A DNA stretch of 64,000 nt from Glandiceps talaboti (taxonomy: Eukaryota > Hemichordata > Enteropneusta > Spengelidae), in the NCBI RefSeq assembly GCF_964340395.1, contig NC_135550.1, forward strand, positions 11,322,408 to 11,386,407, given 5' to 3'. This document shows, piece after piece, positions 1-13,300 of the stretch. The notes under the pieces are model-generated. The model was not told the origin of the DNA and searched no databases. It saw only the letters and a program-made list of their open reading frames with translations. The position numbers and the translations under genes are program-made. Position 1 is the first letter of the stretch. Each line of letters opens with the position of its first letter.

Positions 1-357
1 AAAAGGTATTAGCTTACAGCCAATATTTTGCCAAAATTATGAATAAGTTTACATTATAGTTCCTCATATTATTGTACCGTGCGTCTAAAAATTCTAAAGA
101 GGTGGCGTACTGGGTAGTGGACGAAATAAAAACCGAAATAAATGGACTAAATAAAATCGAAACGTCAATGTATGGTTTTGAAATGATCTCTTTTGCATCA
201 TGATGATCATCAATAAGCTTATGAAACATTCTTGTTTCGTTTTTATTTCAAATAGGCCCACTGGGCGCTCAGACTTAGTTAGTTATGTTTACGAAACAAA
301 AAAACAAAAAACAAAAAACAAAATAAACAAACAATGAATAAATAAATAAATAAATAT

Positions 358-567
358 CAACAACACTAATTACACATCAGTATCAGCAATGTTTCTATGC
401 AACAAGAATTACTATATCATGTTTTCCTATATGCGAAATGGTCACTAATGGTGAGGTATGTACAAGTTACCATTTTTCATATATAGGAAAACATAATTTA
501 TAGTAAATATTCTTGATGCATAGAAACATTGTCGATACTGATTTGTAATTACTCTGTTGTTGATGAT
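358..567. repeat. Fold-back (inverted-repeat) element, about 210 bp
   Basis: The first about 85 bases (from CAACAACACTAATTAC) recur as an imperfect reverse complement at about 470-567, including the shared blocks CAATGTTTCTATGCA and ATGTTTTCCTATAT. A short spacer around ggtcactaatggtgagg separates the arms. There is no ORF. It looks like a MITE-style fold-back copy; I could not define target duplications. The 240-355 stretch before it is A-rich simple sequence. Confidence 0.7.
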
Positions 568-1045
568 TGTCAGTATTTTGGGGGTTGTTTTGTTTGTTTC
601 TGACAGAAATTCAGGACGTCAGACTGCATCGACGTAAACGACACCCTCTCTTACGGCACCGTCACCAAGACGCACCTTCGTTATTTCGCAGTGTACGTGT
701 CACAGAAAAAAATGGCACCTTTGGTTTGTGAGACTCATTAGACTGGTTTAGTATTGTAATGAATTGAAAGCATCAGCTACAGGTAGCACACCGGGTGACC
801 CACACCCACATTTATTACTTTATTTATTTCGGGTCACCATTCCAGGAAATACATGATAAAGGTATTTCCGTAAACTTTCAGTCCTGGAGAGTCATTTCAA
901 GATTTCACATCACATAATTTTTTCTCAATTGCCAAGAAATGCCAGATTGAAACTCTTTATCACCTCTGTTGTTCTTGAGTGTGATGATATACTGTTCGAG
1001 ATGATCGATACACACCTGGTCTCAGCATACACAAATTATACTTTA
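568..1045. other. Intergenic, no gene seen
   Basis: No supported coding exon. Bases about 604-700, read on the minus strand, resemble short stretches at about 1858-1905 and 53065-53135 (shared words ACACTGCGAAATAAC and GGTGCCGTAA-GAG), so this is probably a scrap of an interspersed repeat. Confidence 0.4.
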
Positions 1046-1456
1046 TAGTACTGAGGGGTACTAGAGAGAGAGGTGTAAAACATGATAAGTACTGAGGGGG
1101 TTACTATAAGAGAGAGAAGTGAAAAATGATAAGTACTGAAGGGTACTATAGAGATAGAAAATTAGTCAAACATGACAGAACTGAGGGGTACTTTAGAGAG
1201 AGGGATCAACAATGATAAGTCCTGAGGGGTACTATAGAGAGAGGGGTCAACAATGATAAGTCCTGAGGGGTACTATAGAGGGAGGAATCAAAAATGAAAA
1301 GTACTGAGGGGTACTATAGAGAGAGGAGTCAACAATGAAAAGTACTGAGGGGGTACTATAGAGAGAGGAGTCAACAATGAAAAGTACTGAGGGGGTACTA
1401 TAGAGAGAGGAGTTAAAAATGAAAAGTACTGAGGGGTACCATATATATAGAGGAGT
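1046..1456. repeat. Minisatellite, about 10 units of about 41-45 bp
   Basis: Repeated unit begins AGTACTGAGGGGTACTATAG and continues GAGAGAGGAGTCAACAATGA with small changes. Later units are close to 42 bp, which opens a spurious repetitive reading frame on the minus strand. No function is inferred. Confidence 0.85.
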
Positions 1457-2014
1457 CAAATGGAATCATATAAAAGTCACACCAATTGGATTAAATACAG
1501 TTGGTGGTTGTTCTATAAGCAAATTACGTCTATTTGACTTAGATGTCAGTCACTCACTCACTAATAATGGCAAGATCTTCAGATTCAAAACAAATGGATA
1601 GACTAATTCTATTATTAAACTCTACATGCTACAATCTTGCTCCACCATATAGTCAAATGGATTTCTCTATTAAACACAACAATCCGTGTGGAGAGAGATC
1701 GTGGAAAGCAACTACAAGTATAGTTACTAGACTATTAGATTAGTTATCTTTTTTAACACATGAAAGTTGACATCTTAAATTTCTCCTATCACTTGCATAT
1801 ACACCGTATCTGTGGCGAATGATCCATGGCAAATGCATTCTTGCAAACCAGAGTTTCGACGGTGCCGTAAAAGAGGCCGTGGTTTGTGACGATGCAGCAA
1901 ATGACCTTACTTTTCAAGATAACAAAGGTCACCCCATCTGAAATTATTGTGTTTCAAAGCTTTCAATATTTGTAACTAAGTTTCTACTGTAGGAGTGTTG
2001 GTTTCATAATACCA
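1457..2014. other. Intergenic, no gene seen
   Basis: Two short overlapping open frames lie here but have no recognisable domain, splice context or composition. Bases about 1858-1905 carry the GGTGCCGTAAAAGAGGC word shared with 604-700 and 53100; it can be read as VKEAVVCDD, but I cannot assign it to a family. Confidence 0.35.
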
Positions 2015-2245
2015 CATAATGCAAACTTGGAGTATGCAGTTCAGTGCCGGAACCCATATTACAGGAAAGACGTTGATCTACTGGAGAAGGTTCAAAGAAG
2101 AGCTACTAAAGGATAATACCAGAACTACAGAATTTGTGTTATGATGACAGGAGGAACTACACTGGAGGAGAGAGGACTTTGAGGCGACCTAATTCAAGTC
2201 TTTCGGATTATGAAAGGTTTTGATAAAGTTCCTGCAGTTAAAACT
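2015..2245 (+). mobile_element. LINE (CR1/L2-like) 3' reverse-transcriptase fragment, decayed
   Basis: Translation from about 2030 reads LEYAVQCRNPYYRKDVDLL followed by EKVQRRATK, the conserved block after the RT domain in CR1/L2-type non-LTR elements (typical form LEYAVQ.WNP...LLEKVQRRATK). Downstream, in two further frames, come IIPELQNLCYDDRR and DLIQVFRIMKGFDKV, the usual following motifs. At least two frame changes and an immediate stop show it is dead. The 5' part of the element is missing. Confidence 0.75.
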
Positions 2246-2403
2246 GTTCACCCATTTAGTGGCATACATTTTCAAACCATACATACAACTCTGATACAAC
2301 TTGAGATATACCGTGGATGAATGGAACTATTACAAATGGGAAAGTAAACAACTGAATTGGATTAATAACACTTGGCACAGCATGTTGGAAGTACAGAGAC
2401 TTG

Positions 2404-2565
2404 TATTGCATTCCATTCGTTTGATAAGAGCAGTTTTATGGCCACTTTACATAATAGCTCACAGTCACAAACAACTTTCCAGTTCCCCTGGCATTTCATG
2501 TACACATAAAGAGGCAATAAAACTATTCTTATCAAACCAAGGTGTGTGAAATGCAAATTAGGTCT
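2404..2565. repeat. Fold-back repeat, about 160 bp
   Basis: GTTTGATAAGAGCAGTTTTA near 2430 recurs as reverse complement near 2520-2545, flanked by TTGCATT at both outer ends. Arms are about 60 bp and imperfect. Overlapping open frames on both strands follow from the symmetry and are not genes. Confidence 0.6.
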
Positions 2566-2764
2566 GGTCAAAAATCTATAATTCCATAACTACTGAACAG
2601 ATTGAGCTGACATTGAATGTAGATGCATCTGGAGATGTGTAGATGAAGGTGAATTCATGCATTGCTAAAATGAAACCCAGTGTGGTGACCCCACATTTTC
2701 TGTTCAATTTCTAATAAATGTGTTTATAAAAATAGCACAACTGACGCACAAGTGTATGTTTTGT

Positions 2765-3310
2765 TTGTGTATGTTTCCAACCCTGTTGTTACCTTTACCA
2801 TATATACTATCATTTGACTGTTGCCATGGTATACTCTCGTTGCTAGTCATATTTACATACATTTTTTGAATGTTTATTCACTTGTCTATTATTCTCCGGT
2901 ACTGTTGTTATCTTTGCAATAGGTACCACCATTTATCTGTTGCTATGGGCGTGGTCTTGTTGCTAGGCATATTTGCAAACAGTTTTTGAATGTTTACTCC
3001 CTTGCACATTAATGTCTTTTATTATCTTTACAATATACTCCATCATTTGGCTGTTACTATGTGTGCGGTCTTGTTGCTAGGCATATTTGCATACATTTTC
3101 TTAAACTTTTTTTCACTTGCCTACCCTTCCCAGTTTTCATCTTTGCAATGCAAACCATCAGTTGACTTACTATGGGCGTGGTCGTGTTGCTAGGGAAATT
3201 TGCATAAATTTTAAAATCTTTACTTACCTACCCATCCCTGTTCTTATATTTGTAATATGCATCACCATTTTACTGTTGCTAAGGGCGTGGTCATGGTTGC
3301 CGGGCCAGTT
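2765..3310. repeat. Diverged tandem repeat, about 5 units of about 105-115 bp
   Basis: Each unit contains the words CCATTTGACTGTTGCTATG, GGCGTGGTCTTGTTGCTAGG and CATATTTGCATACATTTT, then CTTGCCTA and TATCTTTGCAATA. Units have diverged considerably, so the array is old. Bases 3311-3480 (CCACCAAGTTTCAGCCCC region) follow without a gene. Confidence 0.7.
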
Positions 3311-3505
3311 TTGATCAATAACTGTTGAATGATACCTCCAGAAACATCCCCACCAAGTTTCAGCCCCATTCTCCATGTAGTTTTTGAGATATAAGTTTTT
3401 GACCAATATTGACCTAATTTGCATATTGCCAATAGGATCAACATGTTGTGATTTCAGGTAGACAGAATTGAAAGCCATAGCAGGTAACATTTTTCATTCA
3501 CAGTT

Positions 3506-3540
3506 GCCTTGTTTCGTTTCGTTTCGTTTCGTTTCATTTT
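3506..3540. repeat. Pentanucleotide microsatellite (TTTCG)n
   Basis: About five tandem GTTTC/TTTCG units followed by TTTCATTTTG. Confidence 0.85.
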
Positions 3541-4133
3541 GTTGAATACTGTAAGCCAGACCATCATCAACATACCATTGAAGTGTAAAATAAAACCTGT
3601 AGGCACCCCAGTATAGTATTGACAGTAATGTTAGAATGAACAACTGTGTGGCCTTCAATGACTGGCTGACTGTTCCCTGGATTTACACACATAAACTGCA
3701 GGTCAAGTATATTATTTAATGCTATTAAACAAATTTATTTCACATATTGATTTTCAAACACAAATTTATACATTTGTAGATTTAAGCATAAGTGCTAAAC
3801 CACCCCTTTTCAAAATGGAACAGTCCAACTAGGTCTCAATGGCTTTGGTGAAAGCTAATACCACACATTTGTGGTTGTGTGAATATTGTTGACCTTTCAA
3901 CATTGTAATGAGAAGTTTAGTCTATAGTTCCTATTCAGTGTCATTACGATTTATACCTTCACTCACAGTTGGCATCCAGACCATGTGAAGTTCAACTCTT
4001 TTACGTATATAGCCACCAAATAGGAAAAGGAACATTTGCCTAAAGTCAGCTGTTGCTAATTATAGTCACTGCTTGAAGATGAGAATATATGTTCCTTGAT
4101 AGATCCAATTTGAAGAATAATAACAGGAACATA

Positions 4134-4365
4134 ATGACAACTTTAGTGGAAACTTGTCAAGTCATTTTACTGGTCCTAACAGGGATTCTAAGATTTCTAA
4201 TAGCAGCAGCTCAACACATCAACATTCTAGTCTACTTTTCATATCTATTGCTATTGCTGCCTCTACGATGGTTTCATCCTCAGCTTTATTGGTACTTAGA
4301 AGGTATATTATATCAGTGGCTCTTGGGAATGCTTCTTTCATTTGGCTGGGCTGCTGGTTATACAG
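4134..4365 (+). CDS. LPGAT1: LPGAT1 alternative first coding exon 1a
   Basis: Encodes 77 residues plus one base, ending GYT before donor gtatgt (phase 1). I chose the ATG at 4134 because it aligns with the start of exon 1b (MTTLVETC against MSTLANIC). An in-frame ATG at 4089 would add 15 residues. About 50 of 77 residues match exon 1b by hand count; the core LLLLLPLRWF is identical. Confidence 0.85.
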
Positions 4366-7300
4366 GTATGTTTATATCATATATACCCAACAACTTTCAC
4401 ATTCATTTATTTCAAATATCCTTGGGCTACTGTATCATAAATCAATACACCCCATAATTCACTAACATACAACTTTGATTAGCCTGGAATCCATGTGGAA
4501 TTTTGGGAAAATCCCCTTCAGCATGGTTGGCTATATAAAGCTTTGCAGCTTCTTGTAACGTTCTATTTGCTTCTCAGCTATCATTATAAGCCACTTGTAT
4601 CATTTCATCTCAATTTTATGATACATTTTATATATACATGGAGAATTTGGGTAAATTTGTTTGATGCAAATGTAAAAAGTCTCATGTGCACATGTTCCTG
4701 TAAAATGATCACTCTGTGACCTGTATATAGTTCAATACACAAACTTTTGGTATGTAGTTTGTGGTCTGAGGTCTAGCTGATAGACTCAAATAAGCACTGA
4801 ATTTGACATCCATTATAGTTAACCGGTAAACTTTAGCTATTTGTGTAGACTGTACAATTTATGGCCATGCTTTATGTATACATTCAATGCATTGAATTTG
4901 TCTCTGTAAGTTCGTACACACACAACAAAATTAAATTAATATACTAGTATATAAAATAGCTCTTGGACTATAAATTTTACAGTGATATATATACACAAAA
5001 TGATTAATTGTTGGGCTATGTCAAGCTGTCAGTTCTTGAATTTGACCTTTTAGTCCAGTCAGTCTGGCAGAAATTTAGGCTGAATCAGGACATAAATGCA
5101 TCAGAAACCAATGCAAGTAAAGATGTCTATGGGTGGGTCTGAAGGTCATGAATTACCTTCGAGTCACTGTATTGTGCAAACATTCCTATTGAATTTAAAT
5201 AGACCATAACTTTAGTTAAGGTTACAGATTACATGTAATGTACAATAAGTATACATTTTTGTGAACGCCCATGTGAGTAGTATGTCCATTCTTAGGTACT
5301 AGTATTGGAGTACAATGTACTTCAATACCTTCCTTTCATCATTAAATATCTCCCTTGTTAGATAAACATGCATGTTAAACAAGCGTTAATTAGTGTAATT
5401 AACATGTAAAAACAATGTATTACGGTAGTAAGCCTACATATTTTCTGTTCATAGTTATTGACGCTCGAATTTGAGTGAAATTTTCAATCATCAAAGCACT
5501 CCAAAGTAAGCTGAACAATAGTAATGCAGATTTAATGTAACGTACAATAAGTATACATTTTTTTTTGAATACCACTGTGAATAGAATATCTGTCATTAGG
5601 TATTGGAGTACTTGAAAGGCATTCTACTTTAGAAAATTAATCACTTCATCCACTAATATAAACATTCCAACATGGATCAAAATTTTTGATCATGCTATAT
5701 TAGACCCAATATACTAACGTATGGTTGTGAAATTTGGGGAGCAGAGCAATACACTGATAAAACACCCATAGAGAAACTAAACATCAAATTATCCTAAACT
5801 TATAGTTTAGTGACGAGAATAATGAAGGAAATGGACATCCCATAATACCTTCGTCCCCTTGTCAACCCTCAGTATAAGTACACTCTGCTTAATACAAAAG
5901 TGTATGGGAAAACTGTGTTCCCCCGAAGTTGACTTGATATCAGTATGGACGGTATACAAGAACAATATGTACATATTGGTACACAGCGATACATTGGTAT
6001 TAGAAGTACACAGTGATCTAAGTAATGACTTTTGCAACATTTTTGGTTAGATGCATAATGACCATTATGCCAAGAGAGTTGATATTTCAGGCAAGATGTA
6101 ACTGTTAAGATTTATTGCCTTGATTTTTCTGTGGCATAAATAACAAAACAGACTCTTGAGTTACCAAACAGTCTGATGATATTAAGAGGTCCAGTGTAGC
6201 CTATGTAATTTGCCAAAGACACATTACTGGCATGGGAGATTGATATACCTGGTATATGCTAATTATGCTAATTACTAATTAATTAAGACTCTGATACATT
6301 CTACATGAAAGGAGTTTGATGATAACAAGCATACTAAATTTATTTCCCACTGTACTGCAAATCAAATGAAATATAACCTGCATATATTTGTATTAAAATG
6401 TTATCAAATTTGATTTTAATTTTATATAATATACATATAATTATGCTGATAACTAAATCCATATAATCACTTAATATGAGTTTGTTAATATAAAGGCAGT
6501 TTTCCATTTCAATCCAATACTGGTAACATATAACATGCCTTAGTGATTTTGAAATGGTGTATACGTATATACACTACATGTATAAGATGCACTAAAAATA
6601 ATTTCTGCTGCAATTATGTCTGGGTCAAACCTTATTTTGACTGGACTATTTAGCAAGTCTTACACCATCCAATAACCAATATGGATGAGGACTAAGTGTA
6701 CAACGACCAAAGATGACACATTCTGGGTTTTTTTAGGATTAAATCGTACATCATGATTAGGGATACATTTCTGTGCAACGTCAATCATATTTTGAAGTCC
6801 AGTAACTGACAAACTGGCTAACATTAAATCATCAGCATAACAGAAAACATTAAAAGACATATTGTTAATGTTGATACCACTAACACATGCAGATAATTCA
6901 TTAACTAAACCTTGATAAAACATATTAAAAAGGAAAGGGGAAGATATATGGAATAGAAAGTTACATACTTTTTTTCAGTTAGATTTACAGATATGTCTAA
7001 AAACAGTGAAATCAGTTTATTTTTATATTTCACAAATATTATTTTACATGATCTTTTTTGTACTGACCTTTTAATATCATCCCTACCGTAATCTCAGTGT
7101 TGCATTGATTTTATTACTGTGTGTGTTATGTTAAAAGTCATTTTCGGCCTTATTTATTATTTTAACCATTGAGTGGTAAGTTTTTCACCTGTCTGTCTTT
7201 CCATAACTGTCACCTTTTTTATATTGTATGTGCAGTGCTTTTGAATATTGAAAAATAGAAAAGATGCCTTAATAATAGAAAAAAAACAAGTTTATTTAAA

Positions 7301-10300
7301 TTTTAACATGGCGTCATTTACCCCCCCCCCCCCCCCCCCCCCCCCATTGGCCACACATATTTTATAGTTTAGAAATGATGTGTTGTGAAATATTAATGCA
7401 CATGTCGATAATATATCCAAACCCTTTTAAACCCATCTTGTTTCGGAAATGTACTCAAATTGTACACCAGGCTAAATGTTATCAAAATAGTTTCACTTCC
7501 ATATTTAATTGTCTATATATGTAAAAAGTAGCAGTAAAAGATTATGAGACTACGAACATAAATATGTCTTAATCATCCTCATGTCTAAATGTGTCATGGT
7601 TTATGTTCAAATGGCTTCAAACCTTTAATTTGCTGCAGAAGTGGGCTTGAATTAGAATTATATTGAGTGGTCTTATAGATTTCTCCTGTAGCCCTTTATT
7701 GGTTTCACAATCATTTGCATATTACAGTGTGTATACAGTCAACAGCTTGAGGGCACGCTGTCTTTATATAGGTTGAGTGGTTTGGTCTGTATGGTTGAAG
7801 CCTTTAGATTACGTGTTATTACGAAAGTGTGAAATTAAAACCTGTATGGGTAACACGTACGTACAGCAGTCATGAAATCTTAGTATGAAGAAGGTGGTAA
7901 TTTACTGTGAATAAATGTGTGGTCTTTGGTCAAAAATACATAACATATTTGTATTACCAGAATACCAATAATTATCTATTAAAGTGGCACACGCTGAGTT
8001 TATAAGCTATTTTGCATGAGTGAAAATACTGTTAAAACAAGTATTAAACTATGTACTTGTATTATAATGTGAATGTGAATGCATGCATGCTTTTGATGAC
8101 ATTGTATTATAATGTTAATGTGAATGCATGCATGCTTTTGTAGTGACACTGAAATTGTATTCTGGCAATGTTAGCACATGTTGATAGCATAATAGTGGTT
8201 TTGTTGACATTTTAGTATACAACAAATTATGCCATCAAATCATTTATGTATCAGTCCTAAATATGTACAGTTTAAATTCTATCACTAGCACGTAAGTTAC
8301 GGTTGTTTCAGAACACAATAGGTCTTTAATTTGAACCCAGCAGTAAACATTATATACCCCAAATATTTAGACACTTTGTGCCCCTTTTAAAACACTGGAG
8401 TTGAGTACAATCATTGTGTTTGTATTTCATTTTGGGGGTATACTATAATATATATGGCAAGACTTAAAAAAGAATTTATTAAAAAAAAACACATATAGAT
8501 TAGTGATGAATCTGTCTGTCTGTCTGTGTAAAAAAGAATTTAACTTAAAGGATGAAAATTCAATGTGAAATTTACATCACTAATTTATTTGCCATTAACC
8601 TGAACAAATAAATGGCGAATTCATTAATAAACTATCTGAAATAAACGTGTCATCATCTGCAGAAAAATATATTTTGTAGTCAGCTGTAATTTATCATTCA
8701 AGAATCATTAATCTAGAACAGTTGGTAGAAACATCCAACTTGACCTCCCAACCTTTTATTTAAATTCATCAACACGACTGATACATTTGTGCAATGCCCA
8801 AGTCATTCCAATATCATTTTTAATCATAAATATTAAAAATAACAAATTGAATATTATGCTTAGGTAAAAACAACTGTCAACTGTGTAAATGACAAATTAA
8901 TTACTGTAACAGTAATTTACCATACAATCATGTATCTGTGATATATTGTAACCCTCCTCCCCTTTTCAGAATGGAACAGTCCAGGTATATCTCATTGATT
9001 TCAGTGAAAGGTATTTCATTTTCATGGATGTTGGCCATAAAATTAGAAGACCGCTCTACTAATGTGGCAATGCAGCTACACAAAACCAGGAATTTCCTTT
9101 GATATTCCATGCGAAAGGAAAAGCAGTATTGTCTACAGAATTATTCCTTGCACTGCTTTGCATTACAAAATGGAATGAATGTGGAAATAACAGGGAGAAT
9201 CACAGCCAAGTTGTATGTGAAGTACTCCATCTCTCCTCACAAACGGATGTTGAATTTTTGCATGGAAAATCCCATACTTACATATATAGCTGCTTTGTGA
9301 GACTAGGAGAGTTATGATGTCGACTTTAGCCAACATCTGTAAAATGACTCTGCTCATACTCAAGGCAATTCTACGTATTATCATAGAAACAGCTCAACAC
9401 ATCTACATTCTAGTCTACTTGTCATATCTCCTGCTATTGCTGCCACTGCGATGGTTTTATCCAAAGCTTTATTGGTACATAGAAGGTATATTATTTCGGT
9501 GGCTTTTAGGAATAGTTGCTTCATGGGGCTGGTCAGCTGGTTATTCAGGTACGTCTGTGTAGACTCAAAACAAATTTTGCATAACTAATTTCTCTCACAT
9601 ATTCAATAAGCATTGAGCTACTTTATCCAAGCTGATACAATGTAGCATTCACCAAAAATGGCTACTATGATAATTAACCTTTTCTAAATGTCCCACTTTC
9701 ATCTCAATTCTATTGAGATGATAATGTATATTTTCGAATACTGAGTTTGGATTGATGCTTACGATGCAGTAGGGACCCAGATACCGTTAAACTAATTCAT
9801 GCATGATGTGCAATATGTACTTCTATATTGTGACCTGACTGTACAAACCTCTGGTTTTGTTATATCATAGCAGTGCAATTGTCATTGTTATTCTAACAAA
9901 AGGTCTTAATTATGTAATTGTTATATGGATTAGCTAGCTAATTGAATTCCCTGTGTAGGTCAGAAAAAGACAAAACTGTACGCAGTCACATGTTTTTAAC
10001 AAAATTTGTGAAGAATCGTATTTACTTGACAAAAAGAAAACTGTGCTTTCTATTTACAAAGATTACACCAGCTGGAATTCTATATTATACTAGTCCCAGT
10101 GTGTACAGAATTTCAGTACTGGAAAATTTGGGAAGAGGAAAAATATCGACTTCCTAAGCTTTCAGTATACACCTGTTTTGTACTGTTCTGACTATATCCA
10201 TGTACATGGAATAGGCACTTTATGTTTATATGATAGCAAAGGTCTTTTATAATCCCATTGTCTAATCTCGTTTTAGTTCTGGATAAGCAAAGAGAATTGA

Positions 10301-13300
10301 CGGGGATGCAAATAATACAGCTCTATTTATATTAGTCACTGACAGCACATGTACATATATACATACCTGCAAAATTTAAAAAAAAAAAAGAGAAAAAAAG
10401 ACTTCTCTGAACAGTATTACCATAATCATCATGATTACTGGTAATTTTAATTTGGTCTTTTTTCATTATTCCAACATAAATAGAAGTCAGTGACAATATA
10501 CTACATTGTAGTACTGGTAGTGTGTTTTTAATGTATTAGACGTATTGTCAGATCAAGAACCATTGAAATATACAGGTTTTGATTTACTTTGTGTACAGAT
10601 ATCATAATATACATCTACATTTTAATTCATCATTTCAATATAATAAGTTTACTTTATTTATTTTTGGTGATTTGAGAAAATGCAGAAATTTATGTGGGCA
10701 TATATAATTTAGCAGTACATAATATATAATTGAAAATTGATTACTGCTGTGGAAAATATTGTAAAATGATTGACAGGTGGCAATGATACATCTGCCCTTT
10801 TAAGCGCTGTGTTTCATAAATGCTCTCAAAATGTACACCAGGTTAATGTTATCAAAATAATTGCACTTTCCATTTTCATTAATTTACACTGGAATTTATT
10901 TTTGTTTTTTCAGTTCAAATAAATATACCCTAGTAAAAGGTTAAAACACCATCGTTATTTATTCACTGATTTCAAAATACACAAACCCACATTTTAGAAT
11001 TATAAATTTACCCTTTAAATAACAATTGAAATTATTTTCTTTTTCAAAATTCTCCCATTAGATCATTATTTTTCTTGTTTCATCCTTTAGTAATCTGTTT
11101 TGAACTTAATAATAATAATAAAAATATGTACTTGTGACATGACAACTTTATATTTTTTTAATTTTACATTGAAATCAATGTTTAGTCCAATTTTATTTTT
11201 TGCAGTCTCCTTGCCTGAATGAGTTGTGTTGTAAGTCATTGTGTGTGTATTACCTATTAGATGTAAAACTGGAAATTTTATAAGATGAAAATGTTGATGT
11301 GTACGTGTATTAAAACAGCGTTGATTGATAGTTGAAGAAATCAAAGCCCACAATGTCTTCAACTTTTGTTTATACTCATCACCTTAGGTTTAATTTGTCA
11401 GACACCTTCATTTCTTTATACACATATACAGCAAACCATGGCGATATTATCTCCCTTTATACCTCCGTGAGCAAACAGACCTAAAATGACACTACTGCTA
11501 TAATGTAGGCAATGTAGACTGTAAATATACACAATAGACAAAGAAATGACAACCAACATCACCTTCACAACATCATTTTTTTTTCAGTGAATTTCTAAAA
11601 TATCATACAAAATGGCAAATAGTGATTCTTTATTGAACCATAGAAAAAAAACCTATCACTGTAAGAGTGCAAATATAGTATACCTACTTTCACTGATTTT
11701 GATACTTTTTCATAGACTGGCAAATAAATAACAAAGACAACGGCTTTCCCACTATGCTATTGAAGACGGGAGAGCACCTGGTTGGATCATTACATTGTTA
11801 CTCAAGGTCACCAAGTAGACAATTACCATCTGAAAACTATACTCACAAATGACATGATACTGAATCAAAATCAAGGATTTTTTCTGGAGAAAATTACATT
11901 TTTAATTTTTTAGTCTAAATTTTCATTGTAGGGAGAAATATATAACACACGCATGGTATGATTATAGCTTTGAAATTTACATTGAGATTTAACTACAAAA
12001 AATGAATGCATGTCTGTATGTATGAAATAACGGCAGCACAAGTGTTTAAATATGAGAGAAAAATATTTGGTTTCCCAAAACTCATTGTAATATCACAATA
12101 ATCAGGATTATCTAAGTGTAAAATTCATTTTTTTTCCATCCAGAAGTAAATGATCATCATCATTAATATTTCAGTATTGTGACAAATCAATAACACAAAC
12201 AATGGTTGATTCTGATGTGGATATAATGAAATTGACATAAACAAATTTGACCCGGCCGTGACATATGAACTCCATGTCACTGAAAGCACTTCATCTGCTG
12301 TCAAGATATAGATGCATAGCGTAATCATATAATTGATGATTTCATCCACTGTGTACTACACAGATAAAGGTCACATTTACCTAATTACACCCTATTGTGT
12401 GCAAGAACTGCTATATGTCATATATAAATGAAAACCATAGTAACAGATCATCATCTGGCTAGACAAATTTTTCAATACTGCTACATTTTATCGTCTGGCT
12501 CAACAAAATCTTACTACTGGTAACACATTGCTACATTTTATTGTCTGGCACAACAACCATGTTACTAAAACTGCTTCTTTTCATCACCTGGTGTAACAAA
12601 AATCTCTCCCAACATGGGCTACATTTATGTGAGCAGTACTGACTGTTGTCTTTGCAGGTCATTAATTGTCAAAACCATGTATATATACAGGTAATAATTC
12701 TAACAACATATTCTTTCTCCGTGATGTCAGTGGATTATAAAGAATATTAATGTAACTCAATTTTTGACATGTAGTATTAAGACATTGCCAAGCCAGCAGA
12801 CAATAACTTGTTTCCACTCAACTCACTGGCTTTCCACTGTATTAGATGTAGGTGTGTAAATGCATCCTCACCACTCACTTGATTTAATTCATGTTATTTT
12901 GCTGAGTAAAATGAAATCCATGATTAAATTGAACCCTTGGTTTATTGACATACACTTCATTAATTTCTTGGTAACTCTAGAAAGTTACAACCCTTGCAGC
13001 ATTTGTCTATAGAGAATGCCTCTGATCAGAACATTATTAGCAGTGGAACGTTAAAAACTGGCTTTGAAGGTGCTGAAAGGTCTGTTTTCTCAATCATTAC
13101 ATTATCAAACTGACACATGTATAGTAATACAAAAATAATAGTGGGTGGCTGCTATGATGTAGATTCACAATATGCTTTTTGTTGGTTTGTTTATGTCTGC
13201 AAAGGTTAGTCATATGGTACAATATGACTGTTGTACGGGCAGCCATGCACCATTGTTTTTTTCAATGTATGTCACTTTTAGCAATGTGATATTAAAGGAG

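Larger units (their letters stand above)
3795..7510 (+). repeat. Tandem segmental duplication, copy A (carries LPGAT1 exon 1a)
   Basis: Paired with 8957-10880. Anchors in the same order: CCCCTTTTCAAAATGGAACA near 3804 against the same word (one change) near 8960; first coding exon 4134-4365 against 9314-9548; TTTCATCTCAATT near 4602 against 9697; and GTACACCAGGCTAAATGTTA near 7462 against a near match at 10832. Copy A is about 1.8 kb longer; LINE fragments inside it explain part of that. Intervening sequence is heavily diverged, so the duplication is old while the exons are held. Confidence 0.7.

Noticed and set aside
1247-1459. 70-residue minus-strand frame
   Set aside because: Product of the 42-bp minisatellite period.
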